Below are positions 47,381-60,289 of a DNA stretch of 64,000 nucleotides, in pieces; the stretch's first letter is position 1, and every line of letters starts with the position of its first letter. The notes below the pieces were generated by a model. It made no database searches, had not been told where the DNA came from, and was given only the letters and a program-made list of their open reading frames with translations. Made by a program: the position numbers and the translations under genes. Location: NCBI GenBank assembly GCA_021234155.1, contig JAJEKV010000002.1, positions 12,144,725-12,208,724 of the forward strand, read 5' to 3'. The DNA comes from Isoetes taiwanensis. Lineage: Eukaryota > Streptophyta > Lycopodiopsida > Isoetales > Isoetaceae.

Positions 47381-50300
47381 TCTCTCCTCTAAGAGCACCA
47401 CCAGCTCTTGACACACTCGACCTCCATTCTTTGGCCGGGAGCAACATCATTACATCTTATTTGCACTGCTACACCTTATAGCCACATTATCTCACCCCTA
47501 CATCGAGCATAGCGTATTGGGTGAACAACGCGTGCTTATTTTCAAAGCCTTGGTTCTCTATCCGTCATAGATTCATACTTTGCTCTGTAGAGTATGGAGC
47601 CCTTTTTTCCCTTAGCTTTAATCCACATCTCTATGTTTTATCTTTGTTTCGTCTTCACCATCTTTTGCCGCTAGTATGCTTTAGAAGTGGACATCCTTAG
47701 GATTATCTTCTCGTAGAATTACCGAGATTCCATTATTCCATAGGTGCCCACTTGCCTATCCCGTGGCCGAGGGACCCTAATTTGTAAAATAATACGAGCG
47801 AAAAGCCTTCGGATTAAGTTTTCCTAAACGAGCTAAAAGCACTTAATTAATTAATTGTATAATTTTAATTCTCGCTTTAGCATGAAATAGGTTCTTGGCT
47901 GCCTATAAACATCGTGAAGGGCTGCAAATGTGAGTAAAAGTTGCAGTTTTTCGGCCAATTTTCGTCACAGCTGCCATGTCCACTCTGATGGCTGCATAAG
48001 GCTATCCCAAGCTCCTTTGTGGAAAGGACAACGCCACAGAAAGTGAGTAAAAATACTCAGCAGACTACGCTACATCTAGCTGCTGAATAGCCCATGATAT
48101 AAGTAAGATCACAAGTCCGCTTAATATTCCGGCTAATATGCATTTGTTGAAACAAAAGTGATATTGAGGATCACGGCATGTAAACATTTTGTCAAGGAAA
48201 GAAGCTACCTATCCATTCGGAAATCTTAATTTAGAAGAAGTCTCAGAGAAGCCACACCCCAAGAAAGTGCTAGCAAATATCGAAATAAGAAAAAAGAAAA
48301 CTCAAAGATGGGAAAACTTCAAAGCCTGTGTTATATTCCTCAAATATGAAGTAACGCGATTACTTCGCAGGGTAGAACAGTCCATCCGGTTTCCGAGCAT
48401 CGACTCAAAGTGGGCTAACACCTATCTCTTGAAATTTATCCTAGCAACATGTTCCGGCCCCTTTTATAACCTCTCTCAAGCAGTCTATCCCACTTTATAG
48501 CCCCGTTACATCTGATGCTGCCCACACATGGCCCGTAAGTAAGGACTTGATATGTGGGATCCCGTCCTTCGTACCAAAGATTCATAGCTACCGTCAATCG
48601 ATGCGACACTCTGCCACAGCTATATCGGCATGCAGAAAGCCTCTCGGTTTAACCTGATGCCTCGTGTACCTATGGCTCACCCTCTTGATCCGCTAGTGGT
48701 CCACGCCCATGCTCTAGCGTGATTCGAATTCAATCTGCTTCGTCGGGCTAGAAAGGCATGTAGGCATCAAATTTAAAGCCCCAATTTTTGAAACATCGGC
48801 TCTAGTGCACAATACCTCTTCTCAAGAGGACCTTAAGTCTTTTTCGCTCTCGTGATCCTTCTCATAGCTATCATCCATTTGATCCAAGATTTCATCAATC
48901 TTAGATATATCTCGTTTCGTAATGTTTAAATTGATCTTGTCGACTATTTATAGTGTCCGCCTCCTTCTTTCAATCTGCCTCCCAAGGTTCTCGGGTAAAA
49001 CCATTTTTCGAAGCGACCTAAGAAAGCTCCCTCGAATCGCATACTTTACCCTCGGGCTTTCGAAGCAATATTTTCTTTCCTGATTGAGAAGAAATCACAC
49101 ACAACCATCCCAGCACAAGCTTGTCAACTATGTAGTGCTACTAAGATGTCTCTAACCGCACTTCTCAAAGACGCGATCACCTTCCATTCCGACAAACTTG
49201 TACCTGGCTTAATTCGTGAAGCAGCCCGCCATTTTTTTCTTCATTTTCACGGGCTTCTTCATACCAAGGATGTGCATTGGTGGCATGAGGTGTTCTTGGT
49301 GCAAAGGTTTCAATGCAGTCAAACGGCTCCAAATTGCAATATCGGCACCCCTCGAGTCGCTTCGCACGCACATATGGGTGATGTAATAATCATATTCCTT
49401 TTACTCCTTTCTGTTCACTCCATCCTTGCTCGGCCATATGTGCCTACAAAAATATGGACCCGCCTTTGAATCTGCTTCGGGTCGCATGCTAACCGGGCAA
49501 GTTCACGCATCGCATCGTAATCAACACCTGTGTGATAAATATTAGCAGCTTGGTTGCGTCAGATATTCTTGTAAAGTGGTTCACGTATTTTTGCACGGCC
49601 CATAATGTAGAGAATCCTCTAATGTCAATGTGAAACACCGTGCTGCATTCTCGACACCGGAGGAGGTAGGAATCCCTTCCTTTATCAAAGATGCAACATT
49701 TTTTCTTTGTTTGTTTTGATACCTCTTCGTGCTTCAAAATCGATCTAATGGTTCTTAAAATGCAACGGCAAATTACCCACAACATGATCCTTATTGTAAT
49801 TGGCTTTCACGCATCAGATCCGGACCGAAGCATATCAGAACTGTTGTTCCGCGGAAAGCGTGAAAAATCGCATGAATTCTTCAAGAAAGTGTATTCTTCT
49901 CAAGCAACGCAGTTTATGACAAAATCTCCTGTTACCGTTTAATGTCAATGGCGCCGTTTGCAATCAAACTCCGCCATGATATCCGGGCTTGCACCTTTTA
50001 ATGTATGTTTTTCCTCCAAAATCTCATCAAGAAGCTGAGAAACCTCAGATTAGACATGCCCCGCTGTATTCCTTAACCAGTTCGAAGAAGTCCTTCGTAT
50101 TTATCGTAAAATTCCATGTTCATCACAGATTTTTTGCTCACCCCGCATTTGTTGCCACTTCCATTAATTTTCCAAGACCCCATCTCCATAAAATAAATTG
50201 TTTTTCGCCTTTAGCTGCGTAGCCATCTCTCGCGGAAGTCCTAATAAAAGAAATGGTCGCAGCACCCGCCGGGCCGCTGGCGTTCACATTAAGATAAGAA

Positions 50301-51867
50301 AATAATTTCCAGCGCCGGTTGTGGCAAGCATCGGTAATCTGCGAGAGACCAATGTACCAAGTAAGTTGGATGCCAAACCGCTTGAAGCTTCTGCATCAAT
50401 GGTTTCAGATACAAGCAACACTACCGTAACGAATCGAATATACTTCTGACCCCGCAAATTGCATTAAGTACCTTTGTTCTCCAGCGATGAGGCTTTTTGA
50501 AGTGCAAAACCGAGCCTACGTCGTACTCTCCAACAACACCGGGCAGCGAATTGAGCTTTCAATATGTATATCTTGTTACTTTGAAATGACCGAAAATTTC
50601 TGCCCTTCAAATCAGCTTCGTGGTTTACGCGGGATCTTTTCCCTTCTGAGCCAATGTACCTGGCAAGTTAGAAGCCGCAGAAACAGAAATGATGGACAAT
50701 AACAATTTACCCGGTAATCTATCGGCGTGGGATAATCGCCGCCGCAGTGGAGTAACCTCAGAGGATACGCCTTGAAGTCGTTCGGTGCGTCCGTGACATG
50801 GTCGCTTTGAATGCATTCATGCGATATAAGCCGCGGTATCGCCCCGCAATCAAAGATAGAGACCTTCATAGTCGCCACACTATGGATAGAACCCGCCAAA
50901 TTGTTCGGCCGCAGTTCGTTAATCATGCTTCTTCCTCAGGATTTGAACGGGCCCACGCAGCAGGAAACAACGCTATGCTAAGCTCTTCGGGAGAGATGAA
51001 AATACCCTCGGTGATAAGGGGCGACGAGAAGACGTATGCTCCGCCGGTCGGCGGAAGTCAGTCGGCGAGGGCTGACCGGAACTTAGAAATCTTTATTGGG
51101 ACCGTAGTATCTTTCGTCACAATAGGGGGAAAGCCAAATAGCCAGTGCCATCGGTACGATTAATAATATGGTATGAAGTGCTGGAACAGTTCACGTATTG
51201 TAGCCTGGTCCTGGGTAGAGTCCTCTCGCTAACGAACGGCTTTACATTCTTTTTCTTCACCAGCTCTTAACCGCCGCAGTCCACACCGAGGGCATTTTCT
51301 CATCCCTGCTGAAGCCACGGAATGTCAGTGGTTTAACCCTTCTCGCAGCATGTCGCAGAAAACCGCATTAAGTATCCCTATTTATTTCGGATGTGAGATG
51401 ACCATAGGACTGTAGCTCCCAAAATGTGATCCTTTTCGCACTAGTCGGAATATCTCTTTCCTATTTCCGCTTTGTTTTAACTTTAAGAATAGCCATGAGT
51501 GAGGGATCATAGTCGTCCATTTCATGGACGTGACTCTGGCGAACCGGCGAATTTTAGGTATCCTCCATCGCATTAGCAATGGCATCTTGACATTGTTTTT
51601 GTTCCTTCCCACATAGCAATGGCACAAATTCTGTCTGTTGTATGTCCTTTTGCCAGCCTTTGAGGAAATCGCGAGGTCTTCTTTTCTCACGCTTTTGGTT
51701 CCGGAACTGCTTGTGCAATTTCGTTCTAAATTCACTCTTCATTGGAAGGTGTGCGATGATCTTCAGAGGTCAACGCCCTGACCGCTAAAACAAATCCAGA
51801 GAGCTGCAAGCAAGTATATGTATTATTAATCCCTACCGCATATTCTCCCCGCGGAACTCCGGGTCAA
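47381..51867. other. GC-richer region of short frames, no assigned gene
   Basis: Dense short frames on both strands, for example 48189-48500 (+, 103 codons), 49146-49469 (+), 49489-49785 (-), 50798-51163 (+) and 51382-51735 (-). Several minus-strand stretches look protein-like, such as DPKQIQRRVHIF near 49450-49485 and FGIQLTWYIGLSQITDACH near 50330-50390, which hints at a decayed transposon or gene on the minus strand. I could not assign it to any family. Confidence 0.4.
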
Positions 51868-52110
51868 AGATCACGGCCGCGAGAATCTTTGAGCCAGCAT
51901 GATCGGGCGACCGCTGATCTGTTTGAGGCTCCACCAGACGCGTATGCCGATCCCGTCGAGCACTCCACAAGATCGAGGTGGCGATCATGCTGAGTTTCAG
52001 CGAAGATCGGGCGTCAGCGATCCTCGCTGACTGATTTGTAAAGCGATCGCAGCTCAGCGATCTCCGGCTGAAAGCACTTATGAATCGCCGGGTCGCGATC
52101 TTGTTGAGTT
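51868..52110. repeat. GATC-dense patch
   Basis: Eleven GATC tetranucleotides in about 235 bases (chance about one), six of them in the context GCGATC or CCGATC, with CGCTGA and CAGCGA words between them. No strict period is seen. The word ATCGGGCGACCGCT occurs here at about 51902 and again at about 53418, so the patch belongs to a repeated family. Confidence 0.6.
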
Positions 52111-53627
52111 CCATGCACACTTTTATATGATCATCAAAGTTCCAAAAGATGAACCATAAAATTAAACATGCATTATCGGTAAATAAATCGCGCCGATCTT
52201 CTATGAGCCGAGGGGGCTAAGCTAGAACTAACCTCTCGAGATGGGCTTTAGGTGCCATGGATCGCTACCGGAAGAAACTTAAAAAGAGGGTTCTATACCG
52301 CCTCATGGGCTCAAGGTTGTAGCGGAGCCGGCGCTGGAATCATCGAAGGGCGCTTGATCCTCGTGAAAAAAATTCGACTCAAATTAAATAGTGATCTGCC
52401 GGCCGCCTTAAATTAATATCACACGTATGTAGATCCGACGCCACTTATAAATGCCCGCTATTAATGCTACCGCATTAATTGTCACACACCATTAAATGTT
52501 TCCTTTAATTATGGAGACGAACAAATTTATTGCACTGAGGCATGTTCCGACAAAGAGGTACTTTTGACAGGACCTCGATTCAAATCAGATGTAGAGGAGA
52601 GATATAACCACCACCCCGCATCAAGACCCCAATAAAATGCCCCGCCGAATAAAACAGTACATGCCCGAGAATGAAAGTGAAGGGATCTAAAAAGATAACC
52701 ACGCTTTGAATTTTGAGACTGAATTTCTCGCTACTGCTATCGCTGGAAGTGAACGAATTTTGAAACGAAAGCAAGGTGTTCTCGAAGGCTGATCTCCTCG
52801 GCCCGGCTCATCTTCCGCTACCGACCGCCTCTTAGCTTGTGGTCTCTTCTTGAAGGCACTGGCATCTTAAGCCGCTGTGGTAATAAAAATCCTAAGTCCT
52901 TACCTGCATATCCAGCCGTGTAGTATTATCCAATTCAGGAGGTGATTTCTGATTCGTTGTTTATGTATAGGTTATAATAGTGTTTTCTACAACCACCATC
53001 ACCCTATTAGCAATCTTGTCTCTTTTTGGTATATACGCCGCTATCGCGGTATAATCTAGTAAGCAAGCCCCCGAATCAACAATTGTTTATTTCTCCTACC
53101 TAATTGAGTAATGAGGGGTTAGGATACCGGAATCTTAGTGTAAGAAAGTCAGAGGCTAGAAGATAATCCTAATAATGAGCATAAATACCTCCTGAGATCG
53201 ATACCCAAAGATTTTTTAATGGAGGATCACCGGTAACATAACAATGGATCTGTTCTCAAAGCGACAAATCAGACATCTCCATTCAATTAACAAAAGGCAA
53301 AGAATCAGTTGTGGGGAAATAAATAGCCAGTAAATTTGCATTTACGTTTAACATTTAATTGCAAGAGTATCAAATATCTAGCTTGTCAGCCACCAGCTCG
53401 ATCTCCGCTTAAAAGAATCGGGCGACCGCTCCTCCCGAGCTGGACGAGAACGCGAACGTACGAGCTCATTATCGAAAATAATCATGACCTGGGCGATCTT
53501 GTGGAGGTAAACCCGGGCGAAAGTGTTTTTGAAAATGGTCGAGAAAATAGTTAGAGCCGAAGAAGATTTGTTAGATTAGAGGAAGATTCTAGTTAGATTT
53601 TGAAGGATTCTAGATGTTTACCAAAGT
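52111..53627. other. No recognised gene
   Basis: Mixed composition and short frames only. It has a second occurrence of ATCGGGCGACCGCT near 53418 and a short AGATTCTAGTTAGATTTTGA repeat near 53584-53615. Confidence 0.4.
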
Positions 53628-53892
53628 GGTCTGCAGGATCGCCTTCGCTGATTCTTGTTGATTTTGACATGTCAGGCCATCAGGCTGAACCTATAAAAAA
53701 TAATACTTGCTGAGCCCTCCGTGGTCTTTTGCCCCGTTAGTTTCAATTAATGGTCCAGAGGATCGCCGCCGCTAATCTCTTGAGGTATTATGTCAGTCCC
53801 TTCAGCCGGAACCCAAAATAATACATGTTGGGCCCCTGAATAATTTGCATTGTTTCTTTACTAATGAGGTCCAGAGGATCGCCTTCAATGGC
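53628..53892 (+). repeat. 116-124 bp minisatellite
   Basis: Units start GGTCTGCAGGATCGCC (53628), GGTCCAGAGGATCGCC (53752) and GGTCCAGAGGATCGCC (53868, partial). Each full unit also has a CAGGCTGAAC or CAGCCGGAAC word and AAAATAATAC. Confidence 0.85.
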
Positions 53893-56800
53893 GTTGACGA
53901 GCAATGTTGACCTTTTTTAGGATAAATCCTCACGCAGTCTTTCTAATTTGTTGGGAAGCGAAGGTATCGGCGCAGAGTAAAAATAACTTCAAAAACCACC
54001 ACAACGCTCCCTGCGCCGTGAACATTTGATTAGCTCGTAGTTGCCCTGATGTATGGATACCACCGCCGCTTCCGTAACCGAATTGAACAAGCTTAGGAAG
54101 CTATCGTAGCTTCGCTCTTTGGTCCAAAAGCTTCTAATCTTAAGAATGAAATCCAAGCAGCACCCGATGTTAAAGGCACACCATCCGCCGCATCAAACAT
54201 AAATTGCAAGTCCTCGAAAATGGCTAGAAGAAAACAGTAAACCAATTGGAAGTGCGTGGATTTGGCAGAGATAAACTAGTGGAGGTGATATGCACGCTAA
54301 CGACGAGTGCTGCAACCCATTTTATAAGCCGTAAATATCACTTCGCAGATCCAAACCATGCCGGTCCTACATGAAGTTGGGGTGAAGAACGAGATAGGGT
54401 TTCCTTTATGAATTTGTTGCCCATGTCCAAAAATATTTCGGCGTAATCGCCAGGCTTGTGCAAAATGCCGTGCATGACTTGGTGAGATGGCCAATAGCAT
54501 TGGCTATTCTGACAAGAGATTCCGGGCCAAGTCTAGTTTTTACCCGAAGGAGACAGAGGTCGAAAAGAAGCTTATGCCATCGTGCCTGAGGCTGGAATAC
54601 CAAAAGAAAAGACAGTACCACATGGTAAAACAGGAGGGCGGTGACCATCGCCCACCCAAAAACAAATGTGTGAGGAAACCACACCTGACGCTATCTTGCG
54701 CTCGTGTCCCCTCATTGGTGGCCGCTTGAAGAGATGTTGTGCTAATTTCACATTTAAAAGAGGTATCCCTCCGAGGAATCCATCGAACATGAAAAAAGTC
54801 TTAACGCATAACTTTCTTTATGCATAATATGCTAGATCTTTTGTTCAAAGAAATGAAGTGTGACAAAGCTTAATCCCAACAACAAGCAAGTCCTCAGGAA
54901 GGCATGGTATAGTGCTTACCAGATACCCGCTTTCTACATTTTAAAATGGAGGGAAGCTATTTTGAGTTTTCGGCCATTATGATCATGGTACCCAAAACTC
55001 CCGATCCAAGAAGACAAGATCTCATATTAATCGCCTGAATCGACGCGGCTATCTTATGTACATAGATGAAAATCGCCAAACTATGCCACACCGCCAAAGG
55101 TTACGAAAGGGGGGGCACTAGAGAAAAATGTGAAGAGATTACCTTCCATCTTGACTAAAAAGGACATACATCAAGAGGTAGATATTATCGCGGTAATCGA
55201 TATGACAGAAAACATGTTTCTCCTGGCCGTCTCTGCCAACGTAAAGGAGAACCACTGAGGTAGCAATCGCTAAAAGGATAGCATTTTCTAAGTGTAATAC
55301 ATGTATTGATAAAGGAGAAGCTTGCCAAGACTAGAGATCCAAGAGAAAGAAGAGAGCTTGCCGGAAAGGAAATCTCACATGACAAACCAACTTCTTTCCC
55401 CGGCAGGAGTCTCTACTGGTCATGATTTGTCTCATCGATCTCCTCGAACATTGCCTTAACCATTATACATGATAAAATGGATCAGAATAAGACCACGGTC
55501 TCCCTCGCCCATATAGCTGTTAAAGTTTTGTATGAGGGGCGAACGATTAAAGAGTGCCATCGGGTGCTTCCTATGCACGGGTACGCGGTGTGCCCGGGCC
55601 ACTTTGGACCTTCCCACATCCCAATGTGATCCTTGGAACGCACCTTGAAAACACTGTAGAAACTAATCCATAATAATTGCATTACTTCGAGAAAACACGA
55701 TCATCCCGAAGCCGCCGGGTGGGAGCAATTTTGAACACGATGTCCGTGAGGGACAAAAATGGTGAAACGCACTAGAAATGATTTTATTATGCCTCCTATC
55801 AAGGGCCCTATGGTATCAAGAAGTTGCCTAGGAGGCTTTACTTGCAGTTGACAAACTGCTCAGGTCAAAAACAAAGAACATGTATCTTTTCTCTTACTTG
55901 TCATACTTGGTCCGTTAGGTGTCTTTGATCCAAAGTACTGGATTCATGATGGTTGGACACACCCAATGGCGACATAGATGCCCTTTTGGGAAACCACTAC
56001 CTATTGAGAAGATCGATGTATTGACTATTCCGTAGCTTATGCAACTCTTCGTGCAAGCAGGTAGTTCAAAGTCTCCTCACCCTACCTTGTGTCGAGGTTC
56101 CCAACCTGAAAGAATTCGCGAGAAAGGTTTTTATCCCCATAAGAAGGACCGATTATGTGGTCATTTGAACCTCTACTCTTCAAGTTCTCGCGATGAAGGA
56201 TGGGATGGCCACTAATGTTCTACAAGATGAGGCTGTGGCATAGGAGTGGCTAATTCGGTAAGGGAATCAAAATGTGGAAAAGAGGATGCCCGCGGGGTTT
56301 ACCTATGATTCCCATGAGGGTCACCAAGGGTCGCAAGTGTACCCAAGGAGAGCTTGAAAGATATAGGTGCAATGGAGAGCTTCGTATTGCCAAGTACATG
56401 ATGCATTGGGCAGCTATTTCTAGAGCTGGGCGAGCAACTCATGGTCTAACACATATGAATGCTATTGACTACCGGTCCACCTTTGTTGGGCGAAGTGCTT
56501 GGGGACGTTTCACCGCAGAGAGATGGGCATTCAGGATTTCTCGCCCAAAGACGACAAATTGCATTGAAGAACCCGGACAACGCAAGTTGGTGGATGAGCA
56601 CATTGGTGCATCTCACGCCGGGCCTTTCCTCCGCAGACCCAAGAACCCAGCTTGAAATATTCGACCCCTACCAAGATGTCAAGAAAGGAATGCTCTTGCC
56701 GATCGTGCCACATGATAACCGCTCACACGGGATGGCTTTGCCGAAGAGGACCCAAGAGGACCCTAATCTCCCTCACTAACAAGAGGTGTTTGTCTCTTTT

Positions 56801-57161
56801 GGTTTGAGCCTATTGCCGAAAGGGTACCCTCATATGCAATGCATTTAGGGATTGCTGGAGCAAGAATTGAGACCCAATCCTAATGATCCGCCACGCTACC
56901 AACATTTGAAACAATAGACTACGGCTAAGCAGAGACGGCTATCCGTTAGGGGTGATCCCCACAGTGGGGGGCTGGGCTTGCAAGAATTAGTGCCCAAAGA
57001 AGATAAACGAGGATGATGAGAACTTTGAGGTATGCAATGTTCTTTGAGATGATTACTATAGCATATATAATATGCAACGATAATAGACTATTTATTTATT
57101 CATTACGCCTTGCATTTTTTCATCTTAACACAAGAGCTCTTACACTATACAATGTTGAACA
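53893..57161. other. GC-moderate region, no assigned gene
   Basis: Short overlapping frames. The longest is 56272-56655 on plus (127 codons, Arg-, Gly- and Cys-rich, reading GRKCTQGELERYRCNGELR). TGGTATCAAGAAG at about 55810 resembles a tRNA-Met primer-binding site, but no LTR was found beside it. Confidence 0.35.
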
Positions 57162-58330
57162 GGTGATTCATTCATCATCAAATAAATGTAGTAGTGATCC
57201 CCATATCTCATAGCTATTGTGCTCAGAAGCCAAATCAGATGGATCATAACACTAATTTGCTCGTCGTAAACTAATCTCACCATAGCTTTTCTTCGGTAGG
57301 GATCAAGAAGAATACACTCGCCTAGGCAACCGACAAGATCGAAAGTGGCTGATTGAGCACTTGATCGCCTCGATGTGGGAAACCGATGAAGGCGGTAATC
57401 CATGGGAGATGAATGAACTTTTAGACCCGGCGAGAAGCTTTTATAATGCTAGAATTATTGAGGTGAATTATTGGGTAGACTTTACCACCATTATTGAGCA
57501 TGTATAAGACCTGTTGTATACGCGACAAGAATAATAACATCTTCATATGGATATGTGTATGCTTTGAAAACATGTTTTATGGATTTTAATATGGTAGAAG
57601 TTTTGTGCTTCCAAGAATTCGTGTGATTGAAAATAGGGGACTTTGCTTGCAGATAGTGGAAGTCGAAGAACACACCCTTACACTACACACTCGTGTATGA
57701 TACATCAAACAATATTCATTGTGCTATTCTTGCCCTCACATAGTTTTATAGGTGCTCATACCATTATTATATCATAAACAGATACAGAGTCATCATCGAT
57801 AACATTGATTAAGCTTATTACATCCTTACTTTACTATAGAAGTACTCATATATCATTATCATATACATCCTTACATAGTTCATAGGTACTCATGTCATTA
57901 TTATATCCTCGCCAGATCTGATTCACTCATCATCAACACCAAAGCTTCGCGGATGCTATTCAGCCATAGATCTCCGATCGTGAAGCCGTAAATGTGGACC
58001 ACAACACGAAAGTGAGCTTCTTTGCACCAGCGACCATCAGCTTTAGATTGGAGCCATGGATCAAGATTAACACCATTTCTAGCGATTCATACACAGATCG
58101 GTTGTAGCTCAAGTAGCACTTGAAAGATCTGGATGTGCGGATGAGGCATCGAGGACGCCACATGGAAGATGAATGACCTCTACCCCGAAGTCGAAGCTAT
58201 TTTTATAGTGAAGCAAATTATTGATGTGAATTATTGGTGCAGAATGTAGGGCCATTATTGGGCTTCTACAAGTATCATGTACACGCATAAAGTATAACAC
58301 ATAATTTGTATGTATATGTGTATGTTAATT
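57162..58330. repeat. Duplicated block of about 0.4 kb, 757 bp apart
   Basis: The block starting TGATTCATTCATCATCAA at 57162 recurs as TGATTCACTCATCATCAA at 57919. Later parts also match: GAGATGAATGAACTTTTA versus GAAGATGAATGACCTCTA, and GAGGTGAATTATTGGGT versus GATGTGAATTATTGGTG. Between them, 57736-57910 holds three shorter copies of a phrase reading CATAGTTCATAGGTACTCAT with variants. It could be a diverged tandem repeat with long units, or part of an element. Confidence 0.65.
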
Positions 58331-58439
58331 ACCTCATGTTTCTGGGCTCGAGAACTAGGTGAAAGTATTTGTGCTTTGAGCAAATTAGGGTGCGCTTAAA
58401 AATTCTCAAAATTTGCTATTTTCTCAAATTAATGAAATG

Positions 58440-59280
58440 GCTTAAAAAAGCAAAAAAGGAGTCCAATACAAGAGATGCCAAAACCATATATATCGCCACC
58501 ATCAGGTTTTATCCTGGCTGGCCCAATTTAAACCCCCATCCGTAAATGGTATGCTTGACAAAGTTCCCTTTGACAAGCTTTCCAACGAGCTAAAAAAGCT
58601 TAAAACCGTGAGTCGGCATGGAATAAAATAACTGGCTAAGGTTAGCTAAATGGCTATTTTGTAGCAATTTTGCCAAGAAAACGACTAAAGTAAATGGAAA
58701 AATGCCCAAAAAAAGAAAATTTAGCCCAATGTTTTGCCCCAAGTGAGTTTTAGGTTGAATAGCCAAACCTTTACCTCCAGACATTTCCATCAAGGCATCA
58801 ATTAGCTAAACCTAAGATAGAGTGGGCTTGAAAAAATGGATAGATTAGCCTGAAATTCAACACCAATGTATGTACTAACATTAAGAAATTTCAAATAGGG
58901 TTTATATTTTTCTTTTCTTTTTTCCATTTCTTTCTTGTTCCAAGTACAAAGTTGAAGAATTAGAGGAAAAGGAACAATGTAGTCCCTTTTTTTTTTAGGT
59001 TTTTGAACATATTCATGTATGTTTGTGTCTTGATTTATGTATTTACAATAAATTCAATGTCTTTGCCAAAATACTTGTATTTTTTCGAATTACTTTAGCA
59101 GGATGGCTAATATTTGCCTTTCCATTTTGTGAAAGTTTAGCCAAAAGCAAGAAAATGTGATGGAGAAAAACCATTTAGTTTAGCCATATGTTAGAAACTT
59201 CTAGCCCCAATTTGAAGGTAGTTTAGCTAAACCTATTTTGGCTACACTAAAATATAGGAGTAGTAATTTATTCCATGATA
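58440..59280 (+). repeat. Outlying satellite fragments
   Basis: Partial units of the satellite found at 59281-60040. GGAGTCCAATACAAGAGATG at 58459 and CAAGCTTTCCAACGAGCTAA at 58574 are separated from the main array by AT-rich sequence with scattered TTTAGCC/GGCTAA words. Confidence 0.7.
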
Positions 59281-60040
59281 CATGGGTTATGCCAAAAATC
59301 CTATACATTGCCACCACGGAGCCCCTCAAATTGGGCGGGCGCCCAATTTAGAGCCCCATTTGTGTAATACTATGCTTGAAAGATCCTCTGGACAAGCTTT
59401 CCAACGAGCTAAAAAGCACAAAAAACGGAGTCCGAATACAAGAGTTATGCCAAAAACCGTATACATTGCCACCACTGTGCCGCTCAAATTGGGCGCCCGC
59501 CTAATTTGGAGCCCCATTTGTGTAAATAGTATGCTTAAAGGCCCTCTGAACAAGCTTTCCAACGAGATAAAAAATGCCAAAAACGGAGTCCGGATGCAAA
59601 AGTTCTGCCAAAAAAAGTATTCTGACACCCCGGAGCCCCTCAAATTGGGATTTGAGCCATATTTGGAGCTCATTTAGATAAATATTATGCTTGATTATTT
59701 TCTTCATCAATGAATAAGCATTCCAAGGAGCTAAAGAACGCCAAAAAGGAGTCCGTAACCAAAAAGTTACGCCGAAACCTTATATCGCTAATTCTTGAGC
59801 TCCCCTTAAAATTGGGCTACCAATTTGAGCCCAATTTCGGGTCTATTTCTATAAATAGTACGCTTGATTTTACCTTTTATCGAAGCCCTCTGAACAAGCT
59901 TTCCAATCCAGATAAAAAACGCCGGAAAAACGGAGTCCGGATGCAAAAGTTATGCCAAAAAGTATTCCGCCACCCTCGAGCCCCCCCAAATTGGGCGCCG
60001 GCCAATTTGAGCCATATTTGGGACCATTTGTTTGATTCTT
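59281..60040 (+). repeat. Satellite array, period 160-180 bp
   Basis: Four units anchored on CAAGCTTTCCAACGAGCT at 59393, 59551, 59715 (diverged) and 59895, with spacings of 158, 164 and 180. Each unit continues with ACGGAGTCCGGATGCAAAAG, a GTTATGCC word, a CACC..GAGCCCCTCAAATTGGG block and GTAAATAGTATGCTTGA. Open frames of 115-131 codons cross it on both strands because the repeat keeps frame, so they are not genes. Confidence 0.9.
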
Positions 60041-60043
60041 TTC

Positions 60044-60270
60044 GAAAACATTTTGCCATGTAAGGCGTAACACTTCTAGGGCAAATTAGGCTCTGCCCAA
60101 TTTGGACCTTTGGGGTAAACTTTTGCCATGCAAGGCAACACCCCTGGGGTAAATTCCTCACCTTTTACTTTTTGGGAAAACTTCTTGCTACGTAAGACCC
60201 CCTGGGCAAATTGGGCTCACTCGTTTGGCCCTTTGGGAAAACATTTTGCCATGCAAGGCAACAACCCCCC
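60044..60270 (+). repeat. 61-72 bp tandem array
   Basis: Units start AAAACATTTTGCCATG or variants at 60045, 60116, 60177 and 60238. Each continues AAGGCAACACCCC, GGGCAAATTGGGCTC and CCTTTGGG. It adjoins the larger satellite and shares its CCAATTTG and AAATTGGG words, so the two may be parts of one complex array. Confidence 0.85.
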
Positions 60271-60289
60271 GGAAGGAAGGAAGGAAGGT
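60271..60289. repeat. (GGAA)n tail of LINE at 60290
   Basis: Four to five GGAA units (CCTT on the LINE strand) directly at the LINE terminus. Confidence 0.85.

Noticed and set aside
47127-47450. Minus-strand frame of 107 codons with IQIQI-like repeats
   Set aside because: It is produced by the 60-base minisatellite, which is a multiple of three, and shows no sign of a gene.
55808-55822. TGGTATCAAGAAG as a primer-binding site of an LTR retrotransposon
   Set aside because: No LTR precedes it, no gag or pol follows, and the match to the initiator tRNA is imperfect.
56272-56779. Overlapping plus-strand frames of 127 and 106 codons with Cys residues, considered as a zinc-finger or FAR1/MULE-type protein
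   Set aside because: Cys and His spacing does not fit a known finger, and the similarity to FAR1-type sequence was too weak to claim.
59282-59677. Open frames of 131 (+) and 115 (-) codons
   Set aside because: They lie in the satellite array, and frames stay open on both strands because the repeat unit keeps phase.
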